A stretch of 64,000 nucleotides of DNA, from the NCBI RefSeq assembly GCF_000447205.1, contig NZ_AUWY01000023.1:133850-197849 (forward strand), written 5' to 3'. Under the pieces are notes generated by a model. The model saw nothing but the letters and a program-made list of their open reading frames with translations. It ran no database searches and had not been told where the DNA came from. The stretch is from Sphingobium ummariense RL-3 (lineage in GTDB: Bacteria > Pseudomonadota > Alphaproteobacteria > Sphingomonadales > Sphingomonadaceae). Shown here one piece after another: positions 62,341 to 64,000 of this stretch (within the stretch, counting starts at the first letter, position 1; every line of letters starts with the position of its first letter). The position numbers and the translations under genes were made by a program.

Positions 62341-63213
62341 ATGGACTGGGACGACCTCCGCACCTTTCTCGCTATTGCCCGCCACGGAACATTGTCCGGC
62401 GCTGCCCGAGCATTGGGCGTAACCCAGCCGACTATGGGGCGCAGGCTTGCCGCGATGGAAAGCCGCACCGGTGCTCGCCTGCTGCAACGGTTGCCTGGAC
62501 GTTTTGCCCTGACTCCACTTGGTCAGAGCGTGCTCAGCAATGCTGAGCGGATCGAACTCGAAGTGCTGTCAGCCGAGAGAATGATTACGGGGCGAGACGT
62601 AGCCCTTGAGGGTGTGGTGCGGATGACGACGGTCGATACGTTGGCTGCTCAGCTTGTCGTGCCCGCCTTGGCGGCCTTGCAGGAAAGGCACCCGGGGATA
62701 ATCGTTGAGCTTGTACCCGATACGCGATCACTCAGCCTTTCCAAACGGGAAGCTGACATAGCATTACGCCTATCGCGCTTCGAAGGGCATGAAGTGGTCG
62801 CAAGGAAAGTCGGTTCGCTCGCGCTGGGTCTCTATGCGAGCCCAAAATGGCTAGAAGCCGAAGCGCTTGTCGAAGCACGCGTGATCACAGTGCTCGACGA
62901 TCAAGCCCACCTTCCCGAAGCAAAGTGGCTGCACGCCCAGTTTCCCAACGCCGAGGTAGCATTGCGTTCCAATAGCCGAGACGTTCAAGTCTGGGCTGCA
63001 AAGTCTGGAATTGGTATAGCCGCCTTCGCCTGCTACTATGCTGAGGAAGAACCTGGCCTTGTCCGCTTGAAGCAGGATGTACCGAACCTAACTCGTGACA
63101 TCTGGCTGGGCGTACACAGCGACATGCGTGACATGCCCCGCATTCGAGCGGTCATGGACGCGGTAATTAAGACGCTGCGCGACAGGAAAGGGGTACTTGT
63201 TCCCGTCCATTAA
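62341..63213 (+). CDS. LysR-family regulator divergent from doxX-wrbA-yqjG
   Basis: A 290-residue LysR protein (MDWDDLRTFLAIARHGTLSG, then AARALGVTQPTMGRRLAAME). It faces away from doxX across a 100-bp spacer, the classic LysR layout, so it probably activates the operon in response to quinones. ATG at 62341 rather than TTG at 62335. Confidence 0.9.
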   Translation: MDWDDLRTFLAIARHGTLSGAARALGVTQPTMGRRLAAMESRTGARLLQRLPGRFALTPLGQSVLSNAERIELEVLSAERMITGRDVALEGVVRMTTVDTLAAQLVVPALAALQERHPGIIVELVPDTRSLSLSKREADIALRLSRFEGHEVVARKVGSLALGLYASPKWLEAEALVEARVITVLDDQAHLPEAKWLHAQFPNAEVALRSNSRDVQVWAAKSGIGIAAFACYYAEEEPGLVRLKQDVPNLTRDIWLGVHSDMRDMPRIRAVMDAVIKTLRDRKGVLVPVH

Positions 63214-63296
63214 ATTGATCGGAGGCTGATCTGCTCGGCCGCGAAATGTCATCTCTTCGCCGTGGCATCTCTACTCCATTTCAACTGCCCATGCGC

Positions 63297-63935
63297 TCAT
63301 CGATGAACATCGTCGTTGGTGTTGCCCCCGTTTAGACGGACACCATCAAGCAGTATGTCAACCGCCGACCGGACGATGGTATCTGCCTCTTTCTTGCAGG
63401 GCGGTTCACGCAAGCCGAGCACCACCTGAAGGTGGAGGTTGCTCCGCAGCATGCCTACAAAATGGTTGGCCGCCATTTGGCAATCATCGATATCGATCTC
63501 GCCTCGAGAGCGAGCTTCTTCCAAGACTTCTGCAAGGCGAGTTGCCGAGCGTTCAGGGCCTTTTTGGTAAAAGGCACTTGCCAGGTCGGGAAAGCGAGAA
63601 GTTGCGGTAACAATCGTACGATAGACGCCGACCAAATTTTTGGACATATAGATCGATAATAGACGCCGGCCAAATTCCAGAAGTGTATCCTCGATATTCC
63701 GACCAACCATTTCTTCAACCGCCAATGCGGTAAGCGCCTCGTCTGCGCTCTCCGTTACTAGCGCAGTGAACAGCCCTTCCTTATTCCCAAATTCATTGTA
63801 GATGCTGCGCTTTGATCCACCTATGCGCTCAATGATTGCGTCGATACTCGTCGCTTCATAGCCATGCTCAAAGAAGGCTTCTGCGGCAGCCTTTAAGATG
63901 GTGGCCCGACGTTCCTCTGAGGATGGTCTCTTCAT
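63297..63935 (-). CDS. TetR-family regulator
   Basis: The 212-residue TetR protein (HTH YEATSIDAIIERIGGSKRSI, then YNEFGNKEGLF; AefR-type C-terminus RFPDLASAFYQKGPERSATR). Target unknown; the gene it controls may lie beyond the window. Confidence 0.88.
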   Translation of the reverse strand: MKRPSSEERRATILKAAAEAFFEHGYEATSIDAIIERIGGSKRSIYNEFGNKEGLFTALVTESADEALTALAVEEMVGRNIEDTLLEFGRRLLSIYMSKNLVGVYRTIVTATSRFPDLASAFYQKGPERSATRLAEVLEEARSRGEIDIDDCQMAANHFVGMLRSNLHLQVVLGLREPPCKKEADTIVRSAVDILLDGVRLNGGNTNDDVHR

Positions 63936-64000
63936 TGTTAAGCAGTCTGTCTACCCATGGAATTCGGTAAGAGTCAGATTCGAAACTATTTTGTTTGAGG

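Overview
The window is GC-rich, densely packed alphaproteobacterial DNA. Its backbone (DUF932, ParB-like, strawberry-notch helicase, DUF2285 regulators, RepA/ParA, S26 peptidase TraF, VirD2-type relaxase, TraG, trbBCDEJKLFGI, DUF2274) is the set seen in integrative and conjugative elements (ICEs) and conjugative plasmids of sphingomonads and rhizobia. A sphingomonad host is the best guess, by inference from gene content. I see no integrase, att site or tRNA, so ICE versus plasmid cannot be decided here.

Layout. (1) 0.7-8.4 kb, defence and toxin-antitoxin genes: an Abi-like HEPN protein with a CBS-like tail, divergent from a 1350-residue HTH / nuclease-like / degenerate-NTPase protein, then a hipB-hipA operon with three evenly spaced operators and a third small gene. 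(2) 8.7-11.3 kb: a GAF-GGDEF-EAL protein and a TetR regulator. (3) 11.5-30.7 kb, accessory backbone: DUF932, a PP-loop enzyme, a ParB-like protein, small DUF genes, vapBC, a DarB-like methyltransferase-helicase, a Toprim protein, a DUF2493 protein, a DUF1348-TetR pair, small proteins and DUF736. (4) 30.8-34.7 kb, control and maintenance: an XRE regulator whose start codon lies in a palindrome, a QseM-like antiactivator, an FseA-like activator split by a +1 frameshift, an AlpA/RdfS-like HTH protein, RepA with three iterons, ParA and a small partition partner. (5) 34.7-51.3 kb, conjugation: DUF2840, TraF, DUF736, lytic transglycosylase, a candidate oriT, relaxase, TraG, a CopG-like protein and the complete trb mating-pair operon. 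(6) 51.2-56.5 kb: a LysR gene, a hypothetical gene, and a TetR-controlled operon with two TetR-like proteins, one fused to an unknown domain. (7) 56.6-64 kb: IS3 debris, a methyltransferase, and a quinone/oxidative-stress operon (doxX-wrbA-yqjG) divergent from a LysR gene, with yqjG split by nested insertion sequences, then another TetR gene.

How it fits together. A QseM/FseA-type circuit probably controls excision and transfer through the HTH_17 protein. RepA, iterons and ParA would maintain the transferring form. Relaxase plus TraG deliver DNA to the Trb channel. DarB-like and Toprim proteins may protect or prime incoming DNA. Three early backbone genes share an RNA leader whose stem buries the Shine-Dalgarno sequence, with compensatory base changes, suggesting coordinated translational control. 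All family names come from recognising sequence motifs; no database search was run.
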